NCBI GenBank assembly: GCA_965220715.1
Contig: OZ244843.1
Location: forward strand, 1,798,001-1,862,000
Direction of reading: 5' to 3'
DNA length: 64,000 nt
DNA from: Bin5 sp965220715
GTDB taxonomy: Bacteria > Chloroflexota > Anaerolineae > Caldilineales > Caldilineaceae
Made by a program: the position numbers and the translations under genes. Shown here piece by piece: positions 17,553-27,093 of the stretch. The stretch's first letter is position 1, and each line of letters opens with the position of its first letter. Under the pieces are notes generated by a model. It worked only from the letters and a program-made list of their open reading frames with translations. It searched no databases and was not told the origin of the DNA.

Positions 17553-18740
17553 TCAAGACTGCGCGTCCGCCATCACCCGAGCCAGTTGCTCCAGGCTAAT
17601 AAGATTGTGCACCGGCAGGAAATCGTCAGTATGCGGCAGCGCCGCCTTGATCCCCCTCGTCAGCGGTTCGTAACTGGGCGAACCAAGCAAGGGGTTCAGC
17701 CAGATCAAACGATGACAACTGCGCTGTAGGCGCCCCATCTCCTCCCCCAGCACCTGCGGATCGCCCCTGTCCCAGCCGTCGCTGATGACAAGAACGATAG
17801 CTCCTTGCCCGCAAACTCGCCGAGCCCAGTCAAAGTTGAAGGCGCGGATCGCTTCGCCGATGCGCGTGCCGCCGGCCCAATCATGTACGGCCAAGGAGGT
17901 ATGATCCAGGGCCAGGTCGATGTCTCGCCGCCGCAGATGACGTGTGATGCGAGTCAACCGCGTGCTGAAGACAAAAGCCTCCACCTTGTCAAGGGCGTGT
18001 GTGATCGAATACAGGAACTGCAACAACACGCGGCTGTAACGGTCCATCGAGCCGCTGATGTCGGCCAGCGCGATAATTGGGCGGCGCCTGGTTTTCCGCT
18101 GGCGCCGGGCGATTACCAGCGGCTCGCCGCCGTAGCGCATGTTCTGACGCAGCGACCGCCGCAGGTCGACCAGGTCGCCGTTGCTCGATGGCACGCGGCG
18201 CCGGGAGCGGCGTTCTGCCGGTGACCACTGCAACTGTTGCATGAACTGCCTCACCTTCTGCAACTCGTACTCGGTCATCGTCGCGAAATCCCTGCTGCGA
18301 AGGGCTTCGGCGCTGCTGTAGCTGTAGATCTTGTCGATAAGGGGCTCTTCGTCGTCCTGCTGCCTGTCTTTTTTCTGGTCGCGGTTGGCCTGAATCTGGC
18401 GATACTGTATCTCTCCCTTCGGCGTGCGTTGCAGCAGTTCACCGAGATTGATGCGGGCAAGTTCCTGCCTCTCTCTGGCCCGCCAGAACAGGTCAAACGC
18501 CTCGTCGAACAGCTCCAGATGTTCCTGCCGGCTGACCAAAACGGCTTTGGCCGCGTCGCGCGCCTGCTCTTTGACCCGCAGATCGATCTGCGTCAGCGCC
18601 TCCACCAAATCGAGAATCTGTGTCGGCGTGACCGGGATGCTCAGCCCGCGCAGCAGGCGGGCGAACAGCAGCAGGTTCTGGAGGAAATTGCCATCAACCC
18701 CAGTGGATAATGGCGAGAGGATAGTGGATTGCGACTGCAC
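17553..18740 (-). CDS. coxE: CoxE-like von Willebrand factor A domain protein
   Basis: 395 aa starting at a GTG whose first base is the last base of the coxD stop (TAGTG). The N-terminal half is helical and charged. The C-terminal half is a VWA domain with the metal-ion site DISGSMDRYS near residue 228 and a following DGWDRGD near 315. CoxE and the MoxR ATPase CoxD form a chaperone pair required for assembly of the Cu/Mo-type active site in aerobic CO dehydrogenase. Overlap with coxD and position in the cox run support this. Cytoplasmic, no signal peptide. Confidence 0.9.
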   Translation of the reverse strand: MQSQSTILSPLSTGVDGNFLQNLLLFARLLRGLSIPVTPTQILDLVEALTQIDLRVKEQARDAAKAVLVSRQEHLELFDEAFDLFWRARERQELARINLGELLQRTPKGEIQYRQIQANRDQKKDRQQDDEEPLIDKIYSYSSAEALRSRDFATMTEYELQKVRQFMQQLQWSPAERRSRRRVPSSNGDLVDLRRSLRQNMRYGGEPLVIARRQRKTRRRPIIALADISGSMDRYSRVLLQFLYSITHALDKVEAFVFSTRLTRITRHLRRRDIDLALDHTSLAVHDWAGGTRIGEAIRAFNFDWARRVCGQGAIVLVISDGWDRGDPQVLGEEMGRLQRSCHRLIWLNPLLGSPSYEPLTRGIKAALPHTDDFLPVHNLISLEQLARVMADAQS

Positions 18741-19711
18741 TATTTATTAGCCAACGCAGACTTGCGCAACACCTGAACGATTTCGCGGACGGTCTGGCCC
18801 TGCACTTTTTCGATGTCGTCCCGGTATTTGAGAAGCACACCCAGCGTCTCGTCCACCACATCTTCGGTAAGTTCCTCCTGATCGAGCGCGGTGAGAGCAT
18901 TCATCCAGTCCAGCGTCTCAGCGACCCCCGGGAACTTGTACAGCTCCCCGCGCCGCAACTCTTGCACAAAGCCCACGATCTGCCGCGACAGCCTTTCCGA
19001 CGCGTCCGGCGCCTTGGCGCGCAGGATCGTGTACTCTTTCTCAAAACTGGGGTAGTCGATCCAGTGATAGAGGCAGCGTCGTTTCAGCGCATCGTGAATC
19101 TCACGCGTGCGGTTGGAAGTGATGACCACCACCGGTGGCACCGCCGCCTGGATCGTGCCGATCTCCGGAATCGTGATCTGAAAGTCGCTCAGCACCTCCA
19201 GCAAAAAAGCTTCAAACTCCTCATCGGCCCGGTCCAACTCATCGATCAGTAGGATTGGAGCCTTGCCGTTGTTCTGCCCGCGGCTGTCTATCGCCTGCAG
19301 CAGCGGCCGCCGCAGCAGAAAGGTGTCGCTGAAGAGATCCTGGATCGCCGACTCTCGCAGCCCCTTGTCCGTGACTGCATCAGAGTCCGCCGGCGATTGG
19401 GAGCCGGGCCCGGTTGCTTCCATCAACCGGATCTGGAGCATTTGGCGAGCGTAGTTCCATTCATACACCGCCGTGCTGACATCCAGTCCCTCGTAACACT
19501 GGAGCCGGATCAGCCGCGTGTCAAGCATCTGTGACAGAATCTTCGCCACTTCGGTCTTGCCGACCCCGGCCTCCCCCTCCAGGAACAAAGGGCGATTCAG
19601 TTTAAGCGCAAGGAAAATGGCCGTCGCCAGGCTATGGTCCGCGATATACGCTTTCGTGCGTAGGGCTTCGGCAACGGATTCAACAGAGGGTAGCTGTATC
19701 GGAGTGGTCAT
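18740..19711 (-). CDS. coxD: MoxR family AAA+ ATPase CoxD
   Basis: About 323 aa from the ATG at 19711, which overlaps the stop of the upstream kinase-like gene (ATGA); the frame is open further but the extension is not protein-like. Walker A is FLEGEAGVGKTEVAK near residue 40, Walker B LLIDELDRADEEFE near 140, and sensor VVVITSNRTREIHDALKRRC near 180, the standard MoxR set. With CoxE it acts as an AAA+ chaperone in maturation of the CoxL active site. The pair is translationally coupled by a one-base overlap. Confidence 0.9.
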   Translation of the reverse strand: MTTPIQLPSVESVAEALRTKAYIADHSLATAIFLALKLNRPLFLEGEAGVGKTEVAKILSQMLDTRLIRLQCYEGLDVSTAVYEWNYARQMLQIRLMEATGPGSQSPADSDAVTDKGLRESAIQDLFSDTFLLRRPLLQAIDSRGQNNGKAPILLIDELDRADEEFEAFLLEVLSDFQITIPEIGTIQAAVPPVVVITSNRTREIHDALKRRCLYHWIDYPSFEKEYTILRAKAPDASERLSRQIVGFVQELRRGELYKFPGVAETLDWMNALTALDQEELTEDVVDETLGVLLKYRDDIEKVQGQTVREIVQVLRKSALANK

Positions 19712-20252
19712 TGGGGCGCCGCTGTATTGGGATAATGTAGGGACTGCAACCAGATTGAGGCTTCCTGCTGCCTGGTGAACCGGTACACAGTCAGGTGTTT
19801 GAACTCGTCGCCGGCCAGCAGCGCCAAATATCTCTTTCGGTGGCGGCGATGGCTGGTGAACGCATACCATACGATACTATCGCGTCCCAAAATGCCGCGG
19901 ATTGATTCGCGATTGCCGTTCCACAACTCCTGTCGCGAGAAGACCCGACAAACCGTGCGCCACAGTACGCGCCCCATCACCGTGGCAAGGCCATAGTCCA
20001 ACCAGGCAAGATGCGTGGCGCGGCTCCAGACCATATCCAGGCTTTGGCTATAGTTGCCGTCAACGACCCAGGCGTCGCCCGCCGTTGCCTCTTGTACGCG
20101 CCTGCAAAAAACAGGCCTGGACGCCGCCTGCCAGTTCGCTTCCCAGTATAGCGCATCCAACTCAACGTGAGGCAGGGCTAGTGTCGGGCTATCTGCCGCG
20201 CCAGCGTCGTCTTCCCGCAGCCACTGACGCCGATTACGACAAGGCGCATCAT
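19708..20252 (-). pseudogene. adenylate/shikimate-kinase-like P-loop protein, frameshifted
   Basis: The start MMRLVVIGVSGCGKTTLARQIA (ATG 20252) is a perfect P-loop, but that frame meets TAG at about 20180. The next frame takes over a few bases earlier with LALPHVELDALYWEANWQ and continues to the stop overlapping coxD. This is the arrangement of small AAA/adenylate-kinase-like proteins found widely in bacteria (FlaR-like), about 180 aa when intact. One missing base (or two extra) near 20180 would restore it. The function in the cox operon is unknown; position between coxM and coxD and both flanking junctions look operonic. Sequencing error is as likely as real decay. Confidence 0.7.
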
Positions 20253-20329
20253 CCTGGCTATTCAGCGGACAGCAGCCAGTGGCCCATGCAACGACTGGCC
20301 ACCAGCCACTGTCCACTGGAAACCGCTGT

Positions 20330-21187
20330 TTACGCTCTGTCTCTGGCCGTGCGCAGTGCCTGCGCGCCTATCGCCTTGGCCAATTCCTGCCGATAGCCGG
20401 CCGAGGCGAACATATCGCCGGATACATCGGGAATCGACAGGTTGCTGACCGCGCTCTCTATCGCCCCGTCGCTTAGATCGGAGCCGACCAGGCTCGACGC
20501 CACCGCTGCTGCATCCACAGCAGTGGCGGAGACGCCGTTGAAGCAGAGGCTGGCGCCGGTGCAGCTGCCGCCAGCGCCGCGCGTTACGACCGCCGCTGCG
20601 CCGCACAGCGCGTAGCCAGACGCCGGATGTTCAAATTTCACGTAGGCGGAACCAGTTCCCGCCGCCGCCGCCGAGATTTCAACCCCTGTGAGGATTTCAT
20701 CCGCCTGCAACGCTGTCATCATCAGATCGACAAAGAACTCGGAAGCGCTGACCGAGCGGCTGCCGCTGGGTCCCGCCACGTGTAAGGTCGCGCCCAGCGC
20801 CAGCGCCGCGGCCGGCAGATCCGAGGCCGGGTCCGCATGAGAAAGGTTGCCGCCTATCGTGCCGCGGTAGCGGACTTGGCGGTCGCCGATCTGGCCGGCC
20901 GCCTCCGCCAACAGCGGCGCAGCATCCTGCACAACATCAGAGCTGGCGATCTCATTGTAGGTGACACAAGCGCCGATTCGCAGACTGCCGTTGGCGCGGC
21001 TGATGCCCTGCAAAGCCTCTATGCGCCCGATATCGACCAGCGCAGAGGGCGTGGCCAGCCGCAGCTTCATCACCGGGATCAAGCTGTGACCGCCTGCCAG
21101 AACTTTGGCATCCGGGTTGTCGGAAAGAATCTGAACCGCCTCCTGTACAGAGGACGGGCGATGATAATCGAATTTGGATGGGAACAT
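20330..21187 (-). CDS. coxM: CoxM-type FAD-binding subunit of a xanthine-dehydrogenase-family hydroxylase
   Basis: About 285 aa from ATG 21187, with GGAG nine bases upstream; an open extension to 21262 is not conserved-looking. FAD motifs are textbook: AGGHSLIPVMKLRLATP (about 31-47) and the flavin pyrophosphate loop TIGGNLSHADPASDLPA (about 106-122). The C-terminal CO_deh_flav_C domain follows. In the complex it relays electrons from the 2Fe-2S subunit to the acceptor. It lies 88 bases after coxL, the largest gap within the structural genes. Confidence 0.92.
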   Translation of the reverse strand: MFPSKFDYHRPSSVQEAVQILSDNPDAKVLAGGHSLIPVMKLRLATPSALVDIGRIEALQGISRANGSLRIGACVTYNEIASSDVVQDAAPLLAEAAGQIGDRQVRYRGTIGGNLSHADPASDLPAAALALGATLHVAGPSGSRSVSASEFFVDLMMTALQADEILTGVEISAAAAGTGSAYVKFEHPASGYALCGAAAVVTRGAGGSCTGASLCFNGVSATAVDAAAVASSLVGSDLSDGAIESAVSNLSIPDVSGDMFASAGYRQELAKAIGAQALRTARDRA

Positions 21188-21275
21188 TCGTTTTACTCCA
21201 GTTGTGCGTTTTGAGTTTCTCGTCTTCAGTGAACCTCTGCCTAAGCCGCAGGTACGAAACACGAGAAACCGAAAA

Positions 21276-23633
21276 CTATTTCATTGCATTCCAGACCTTC
21301 TCCGATGTCAACGGCATGTCGATGTGGGTGACGCCGAAGGGAGACAGCGCGTCGACGACCGCGTTGACCACGGCTGCCGGAGAAGCGATCGAGCCAGCTT
21401 CACCGACACCTTTGACGCCCAGCGGGTTGTGCGGGCAGGGCGTCACCGTACGGTCGGTTTCAAAGGAGGGCAGGAAGTGCGCCTTGGGCACCGCATAGTC
21501 CAACATCGTACCGCTGAGCAGATTGGCGCCGTCGTCATATACCGCCGTCTCATACAGAGACTGCCCGATGCCCTGGGCGATGCCACCGTGTACCTGTCCA
21601 TCAACAATCATCGGGTTGATGACGTTGCCCACGTCGTCGACCGCCAGATAACGCTGCAATGTGACCTGCCCCGTGTCCGAGCAGATTTCGACGATCGCGA
21701 TGTGCGTGCCAAAGGGGTAGACGAAGTTGGCCGGATCGTAGAAGCTGGTCGCCTCCAGTGCCGGCTCGATCCCCTTGGGCAGGTTGTGGGCCAGGTAGGC
21801 CTGCAACGCTACATCGGGCAGAGACTGACTCTGGTCCGGGGAACCTTTGACGAAGAAATTCCCATCATCAAATTCGAGGTCCTCTTCGGCGGCCTCCAGC
21901 AGGTGCGCGGCAATTGTACGCGCCTTGTCCACAACCTTCTGGGCCGCGGAAGCGATCGCGCTGCCACCCGTGGCCGCGCTGCGGCTGCCATAAGTGCCCC
22001 AGCCGTGCGGCATGACGCCTGTATCTCCCTCGACCACGTCGATATCGTCGTAAGGAACACCCAGCGCGCTGGCGACGATCTGCGCGAACGTGGTCTCGTG
22101 GCCCTGACCGTGGCCGGAACAGCCGCTGTAAACTGTCACCTTGCCGGTGGCGTGGACGCGCACGACCGCGCTTTCCCACTGGCCTGCCTGCGCACCGAGC
22201 GAACCGACCACTGCCGATGGCGCCAAGCCGCAGGCCTCGATGTACGTGGAGAGGCCGAGGCCCAGGTACTTGCCCTGTTCTCTGGCCGCGGCCTGTTCCT
22301 TCCGGAAGTCGTCGTATCCAATCGCCTCTAGCGCCTTGTCCAATGCGCCTTCATAGTTGCCGCTGTCATACTCAAGCGCGACCTGCGTGGGGTAAGGAAA
22401 GTTATCGGGCGCAATGAAATTGCGTCGGCGGATTTCGGCCGGGTCAATGCCGGAAACGCGGGCGGCCTCGTCCACCAATCGCTCGACGATGAACGTGGCT
22501 TCTGGCCGGCCGGCGCCGCGGTAGGCGTCGACGGGGACCGTATGGGTGAACACGCCGTACACATGGCAATAGATTGCCGGCAGGTCATACTCGCCGGACA
22601 TGAGCGTGCCGTAAAGATAGGTGGGTACGGCCGGCGCGAATGTGGACAAGTAGGCGCCCATCGCCGCGTACGTGTCGACCCGCAGGCCAATGAATCTGCC
22701 GTCCGCGTCCATCGCCAACTCACCGTGGGTCACGTGGTCGCGACCGTGCGTGTCGGTCACATAGGTCTCTGTGCGCGTCGCCGTCCATTTGACCGGGCGG
22801 CCGACTTGCATAGACGCCCAAGAGGCGATAGCTTCATCGGCGTAGTGATGAATCTTGCTGCCGAAACCGCCCCCTACCTCCGGCGCGATCACCCGGATCT
22901 TATGCTCGGGCAGGCCCAGCGAAGCCAAGCTCATCAGCAGTCGGTGGATGTGGGGATTCTGGGTCGTCATGTAGAGCACCAGCTCGCCGGTGATGTTGTT
23001 GTAATCGGCAAGCGCGGCGCGCGGCTCCATCGCATTGGGAATCAGGCGGTTGTTGACGATATCCAGGCTGGCGACGTGCGCGGCGTTGGCAAAGGCGGCG
23101 TCCGTCTTCTCCTTGTCGCCAATCTCCCAGTCGAAGGCAATATTGTTGGGCGCTTCGTCATGCACGAGCGGCGCACCGTCCTCAGTCGCCTTTTTGGGAT
23201 CAGCAACCCCGTCGAGCGGATCGTAATCAACATAAATCAAGTCGAGCGCGTCGTGCGCCGTGTACTGATCTTCGGCAACAACGATCGCCACACCGTCACC
23301 GACGTGGCGCGTCGTATCCTTCGCCAGCATGTAGTGTTCGGGAGTCTTCAAACCCGGCAGCAGCCAGCCGACCGGTATGCCGCCGGGAATGCCGCTCGCT
23401 TCAATATCTTTCGCCGTATAAACACCCAGCACACCATCCAATGCCTCGGCTTCGCTGGTGTCGATGCTGTTTATTCTGGCGTGGGCATAATCGCTTCGCA
23501 AAATCGTGCAGTAAACCATTCCTGCCAGTTTCAGGTCATCCGTATATTTGGCCCGACCGGTAATCAGCTCGGGATCCTCTCGTCGGCGGATTGATGAACC
23601 GAATACACCCGCGCCGTTGCTTTCACCTGCCAT
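21276..23633 (-). CDS. coxL: CoxL-type molybdopterin large subunit, form II (AYRGAGR)
   Basis: 785 aa, full length. N-terminal aldehyde-oxidase hammerhead (about 20-130) then the Mo-binding domains. The active-site loop reads VDAYRGAGRPEATF near residue 360. Bona fide CO dehydrogenases (form I) carry AYXCSFR with the Cu-binding cysteine; AYRGAGR defines form II. GGGFGSKIHHYADE near 255 and the terminal GVKGVGEAGSIASPAAV with the catalytic glutamate are present. It probably hydroxylates a small molecule rather than CO, though some form II enzymes have been proposed to use CO. Strong AAAGGAGG ribosome site; 15 bases after coxS. Gene order S-L-M differs from the M-S-L order of classical form I operons. 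Confidence 0.94.
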   Translation of the reverse strand: MAGESNGAGVFGSSIRRREDPELITGRAKYTDDLKLAGMVYCTILRSDYAHARINSIDTSEAEALDGVLGVYTAKDIEASGIPGGIPVGWLLPGLKTPEHYMLAKDTTRHVGDGVAIVVAEDQYTAHDALDLIYVDYDPLDGVADPKKATEDGAPLVHDEAPNNIAFDWEIGDKEKTDAAFANAAHVASLDIVNNRLIPNAMEPRAALADYNNITGELVLYMTTQNPHIHRLLMSLASLGLPEHKIRVIAPEVGGGFGSKIHHYADEAIASWASMQVGRPVKWTATRTETYVTDTHGRDHVTHGELAMDADGRFIGLRVDTYAAMGAYLSTFAPAVPTYLYGTLMSGEYDLPAIYCHVYGVFTHTVPVDAYRGAGRPEATFIVERLVDEAARVSGIDPAEIRRRNFIAPDNFPYPTQVALEYDSGNYEGALDKALEAIGYDDFRKEQAAAREQGKYLGLGLSTYIEACGLAPSAVVGSLGAQAGQWESAVVRVHATGKVTVYSGCSGHGQGHETTFAQIVASALGVPYDDIDVVEGDTGVMPHGWGTYGSRSAATGGSAIASAAQKVVDKARTIAAHLLEAAEEDLEFDDGNFFVKGSPDQSQSLPDVALQAYLAHNLPKGIEPALEATSFYDPANFVYPFGTHIAIVEICSDTGQVTLQRYLAVDDVGNVINPMIVDGQVHGGIAQGIGQSLYETAVYDDGANLLSGTMLDYAVPKAHFLPSFETDRTVTPCPHNPLGVKGVGEAGSIASPAAVVNAVVDALSPFGVTHIDMPLTSEKVWNAMK

Positions 23634-23648
23634 ATTCCAGTACCTCCT

Positions 23649-24116
23649 TTAGCCGTTCATCGTCTCGGCGGCAGCTTGCACCGCGCGCACGATATTGTGA
23701 TATCCGGTACAGCGGCACAAATTCCCTTCCAACCCGTGGCGAATCTCATCTTCGCTCGGCTGCGGATTCGAGCTCAGCAAGTCGACGCAGGAGAGTATCA
23801 TGCCCGGCGTGCAGAAGCCGCACTGCAGTCCATGGTTGTCCCAAAAGGCCTGCTGCATTGGATGATATTCCCCGTTGGCCAAGCCCTCGATGGTTGTAAT
23901 GTCGCTGCCGTCTGCCTGGACCGCCAGCACAGTGCATGACTTGACCGCCTGCCCATCGAGCAGAACTGTGCAAGAGCCGCACTGGCTCGTGTCACAGCCA
24001 ATCTTCGTGCCTGTCAACCCCAGTTCCTCACGCAGCAAATGCGCGAGAAGCAGCCTTGGCTCAACCTCCTTACTGACGCTTGCGCCATTGACCTCCAGTT
24101 CGATGGAAATACCCAT
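23649..24116 (-). CDS. coxS: CoxS-type 2Fe-2S subunit
   Basis: 155 aa from ATG 24116, preceded by GGGAGGAAG; an extension to 24206 lacks conserved sequence. Plant-type 2Fe-2S cysteines in GCDTSQCGSCTVLLDG (about 39-54) and the helical cluster's CGFCTPGMI (about 99-107) and CRCTGYHNI (about 133-141) are all intact. It carries electrons from the molybdenum centre of CoxL to the FAD of CoxM. Forty bases after coxG. Confidence 0.95.
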   Translation of the reverse strand: MGISIELEVNGASVSKEVEPRLLLAHLLREELGLTGTKIGCDTSQCGSCTVLLDGQAVKSCTVLAVQADGSDITTIEGLANGEYHPMQQAFWDNHGLQCGFCTPGMILSCVDLLSSNPQPSEDEIRHGLEGNLCRCTGYHNIVRAVQAAAETMNG

Positions 24117-24156
24117 TGAGCTTCCTCCCCTTTTGGAGTTTTGTAGAAATACTATA

Positions 24157-24915
24157 CTATTTAGCCTTGCCGAAAAGTTGACGCCACATCCACACAATTG
24201 CGGCAAAACCGGCCAGTATGTAGATCACCTTGCGCCCGCCGCTATGGATCTTAATCTCCTGGGCAAGGTCTGTTACTACGTCTTTGGCTACGTTGATGCC
24301 CACTTCCATTGTCGAGGGTGTTGCGACCTCCGGTTGTGCAGTTGGGCCAGTGGACCGTCCCGCAGGAGTCGGCGCGCGCGCGCCGCCGCCGGCGCCCGTT
24401 TCTGAAGCCGCTCCAGTGCCGTTTGCTGCTGTCGGCGCAGCGTCGCTCTCCTCAGGTTCCGGCTCCGTGGGCTGTAAACGTGTGGCGATGATACTTTCGA
24501 GCGATTGCAAACCCTGGCGCGTCAATGAACGCGCGGTGCTGTCGACCAGGCGCTGACCCACACTGGCTATGCGCCCGCTCAACTGTGCATCGCCATCATA
24601 GTGCAACGTTGTCGGTCCATCACCTTCCAGACGCAGCGTGCCGACACCTTTTACGTAACCGGGCCGTCCCTGGCCGGCAATCTCCATCTGGTAGCCATTG
24701 GGAGGATCGACATCACTCAGTTTCACCGTACCATTGAAACTGCCCTGCACCGGCCCCACACGGATGTTGATCTCGCCGCTGAATTCGTTGTCCGAGGTCT
24801 TTTCCAACTGCTTACAGCCAGGCAGTATCCGGGAAAGAACATCGGGATCCAAGAGCGCTTCCCATACCGCGCTCTTTGGTGCGTCAAAACTGTGCGTGCC
24901 CGCCAATTTGACCAT
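24157..24915 (-). CDS. coxG: CoxG-like SRPBCC protein with C-terminal membrane anchor
   Basis: 252 aa. Residues 1-145 form the CoxG (carbon monoxide dehydrogenase subunit G, SRPBCC) domain: GTHSFDAPKSAVWEALLDPDVLSRILPGCKQL at the start and DGDAQLSGRIASVGQRLVD near 110. An A/P/G/T-rich linker (about 150-205) follows, then a single membrane helix near 230-246 (VIYILAGFAAIVWMW). CoxG recruits the CO-dehydrogenase-type complex to the membrane in Afipia, so a membrane-tethered electron transfer role fits here. First intact gene of the cox run. Confidence 0.9.
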   Translation of the reverse strand: MVKLAGTHSFDAPKSAVWEALLDPDVLSRILPGCKQLEKTSDNEFSGEINIRVGPVQGSFNGTVKLSDVDPPNGYQMEIAGQGRPGYVKGVGTLRLEGDGPTTLHYDGDAQLSGRIASVGQRLVDSTARSLTRQGLQSLESIIATRLQPTEPEPEESDAAPTAANGTGAASETGAGGGARAPTPAGRSTGPTAQPEVATPSTMEVGINVAKDVVTDLAQEIKIHSGGRKVIYILAGFAAIVWMWRQLFGKAK

Positions 24916-25191
24916 TTTAGATACTACGCTTTCTTGCTTTGGTGTTCTTGCTTTCTAGGTTGAACAGTGGTAATAACAGATGTTCTCTACTGCGTATCGA
25001 AGAAGTGACCCATCCGTCAAATACTTGTCAAAGTCGGTGATTGCCCGTTGCCGGGCATGTCGCCGGCTTGGGTCCCGGCCCGGCAATGGGGATAAGGAGT
25101 TTCCGTTCCGGATATGATTCGCCAAATTATAGCGCACCGACTGAAATTGGTCAAACAACGCCAAACGAACTTGCATCCCATGTTGGTGTCT

Positions 25192-25746
25192 CTACGAGTT
25201 ACGCGTGCTGACCACAACTGTGCCTGCAACCCGGTCATGGATGCTTTGCCGGCGCGGCAAAAGCGCAGCCGTCACCACGTACAGGAGGATCAAAGTGCCG
25301 ACAACCGCGTATTGGAGCGCGAGCCGCGTAGGAATACCCTGCGGTGTGCTGGCCCACACAAGAAAGAAGTGGTTAACTTCGAATGGGATCAGCATCACAG
25401 CCGTCCGCAGGAGCGCTCGCCTGTATCCAATGCGGCCTCCCTCCACGAACTCCAGCCGCAATCCCAACCAGCGCATCATAAGCGTAGCCTGCGCAGACGA
25501 CGCCAGCGTTTCCGCGTATTAGAGAACCAGCGGCAGATCGACCGTTCCCAGCAGCCACAGATGATAGACGACTTTGGAAAATCCGGCCCCGCTCTGCACA
25601 CCTCGCACCAGGGGATTCAGCCGCAGCGCAAAGAGGACGCCCTGAAAGAGCAGCACGCCGGCAAACAGCACAAAGACCTCAGCACCGTAACTTAGCACTC
25701 TTCTCCGTATCGACGCATACGGGCGCTGGGAAGCGGCGGTCGCCAC
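25192..25746 (-). pseudogene. RDD family membrane protein, interrupted by an in-frame stop
   Basis: Both halves are in the same frame: 25746 to a TAA at 25519-25521, then open to 25192. The first half has the RDD-like RRRVLSYGAEVFVLFAGVLLF helix with arginines before it and a second helix region; the second half resumes SSAQATLMMRWLGLRLEF and has two more helices and the family's IHDRVAGTVVV near the C-terminus. Relatives run through the stop position, so a single base change (for example CAA or TAT/TAC to TAA) interrupts an otherwise intact protein of about 184 aa. Could be decay or a sequence error. Function of RDD proteins is generally transport or unknown. Confidence 0.7.
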
Positions 25747-25889
25747 GCCTGCTCTCCTTGTCTACTGTTGCAGATACGCGTATAGTGTTGAGCAAAGTCC
25801 ACCTAAGACGGTACCGGTCGCTACACTATAGTGGATCGATTTCTATCGGCAAACCGGAGCGTCTGCCCCAACCATCTGCGGAGGAATGT

Positions 25890-27047
25890 ATGCGTATCGC
25901 CTCGATCCAAGCTTATGCGCTCAAAGTACCCCCTGCCGGGGAAGATTCGAGAACCGCCAATGACCAAGTCGAGGCCTACGGCGACTACACCATTGCCGCT
26001 GATGCCTGGACCTCGATCTACTCTCGCAACCACGAGACCTGCCTTGTGCGCCTGGAGACCGATGACGGTCTGGTCGGTTGGGGAGAGGGGCAGGCGCCGG
26101 TCGCGCCTCGCGCCACTGCTGCCATCGTGGAGGACCTGTGCGCGCCCCTTGTGCTGGGAAGGGACCCTTTCGACGTGGAGTACATTTGGTATCGACTCTA
26201 CAGCGCCATGCGCGAGCGGGGCCACGTGACCGGCTTCTATGTAGATGCGTTGGCGGCTGTCGATCTGGCCCTATACGATCTACTGGGCAAAGCCCTGGAC
26301 AAGCCGGTCTACAAGCTCCTGGGCGGCAACTTTCGCAGCGATGTGCCGGTTTACGCCGGCATCGGCGGGACACAGCCGCACGCAGCTGTCGGCCACGCCA
26401 ACTCGTTGCTCGCCGCCGGTTACCGCGCGCTGAAATTGCACCTGCGCATGCCCAATCCGCAGATTCTGGCTGTCGTCGAAGCGGTGCGGCAGGCGGCGGG
26501 GCCGGACATCGAGCTGCTCGTGGATGTTCATGGCACGCGCGATGTGTCGGCGGCCATCGAACTGGGCCGTGGGTTGGAGCCGCTGGGCGTGCGCTGGCTC
26601 GAGGCGCCCTGCCAGCCGGAAGACATCCGCGGCCAGGCCGAGATCGCCCGCGCCCTGTCGATGCAGGTGGCCACGGGCGAGTGGCTGCGCACCGTCTGGG
26701 AGTGGCGCGACTGGATTGCGCTGCGCGGGTTCGACGTGGCCATGCCAGACATCGCCCGCACCGGCCTGTCCGAGGGCAAGCGCATCGCCGCGCTCTGCGA
26801 CAGCTTCAACCTGCCGGTTTCGCCCCACGTGGGCGGCGGCGGCATCCTGTCAGTGGCCGCGACAATCCACTACTCGCTCGCGATCCCCAACTTTCAGATT
26901 ATGGAGCACAGCCACGAAGCCCACGCCTGGAAGGGGACCATCGCCCATTCCTATCCGACGCCGCAGGACGGTCGGTTCGCCGCGCCCCAGCAGCCTGGCT
27001 TGGGCGTCGATATCGACGAGGCCGCGGTTGCCCGTTTCGCTGTTTGA
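25890..27047 (+). CDS. mandelate racemase/muconate-lactonizing family enzyme
   Basis: 385 aa from ATG 25890, with GGAGGA a few bases upstream; the open frame to 25758 lacks family sequence. It contains MRIASIQAYAL, a capping domain, LKLHLRMPN near 190 with the active-site lysine, metal ligands in LLVDVHG near 215, WLEAPCQPED near 242 and VATGEWLR near 265, and the histidine in SPHVGGGG near 317. Distinct from the enzyme at the left end of the window. Its last 336 bases are repeated at 27755-28090, across a toxin-antitoxin module. Substrate unknown; acid sugar likely. Confidence 0.88.
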   Translation: MRIASIQAYALKVPPAGEDSRTANDQVEAYGDYTIAADAWTSIYSRNHETCLVRLETDDGLVGWGEGQAPVAPRATAAIVEDLCAPLVLGRDPFDVEYIWYRLYSAMRERGHVTGFYVDALAAVDLALYDLLGKALDKPVYKLLGGNFRSDVPVYAGIGGTQPHAAVGHANSLLAAGYRALKLHLRMPNPQILAVVEAVRQAAGPDIELLVDVHGTRDVSAAIELGRGLEPLGVRWLEAPCQPEDIRGQAEIARALSMQVATGEWLRTVWEWRDWIALRGFDVAMPDIARTGLSEGKRIAALCDSFNLPVSPHVGGGGILSVAATIHYSLAIPNFQIMEHSHEAHAWKGTIAHSYPTPQDGRFAAPQQPGLGVDIDEAAVARFAV

Positions 27048-27093
27048 GAGACAGGTTGCCGGATATTTGGCGGGGTTAGGAACGTCTAACTTC

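Noticed and set aside
21174..22331. 385-codon open frame antisense to coxL
   Set aside because: Lies fully within the clearly conserved coxL frame; composition (R/D/V-rich) is the usual shadow of a GC-rich gene.
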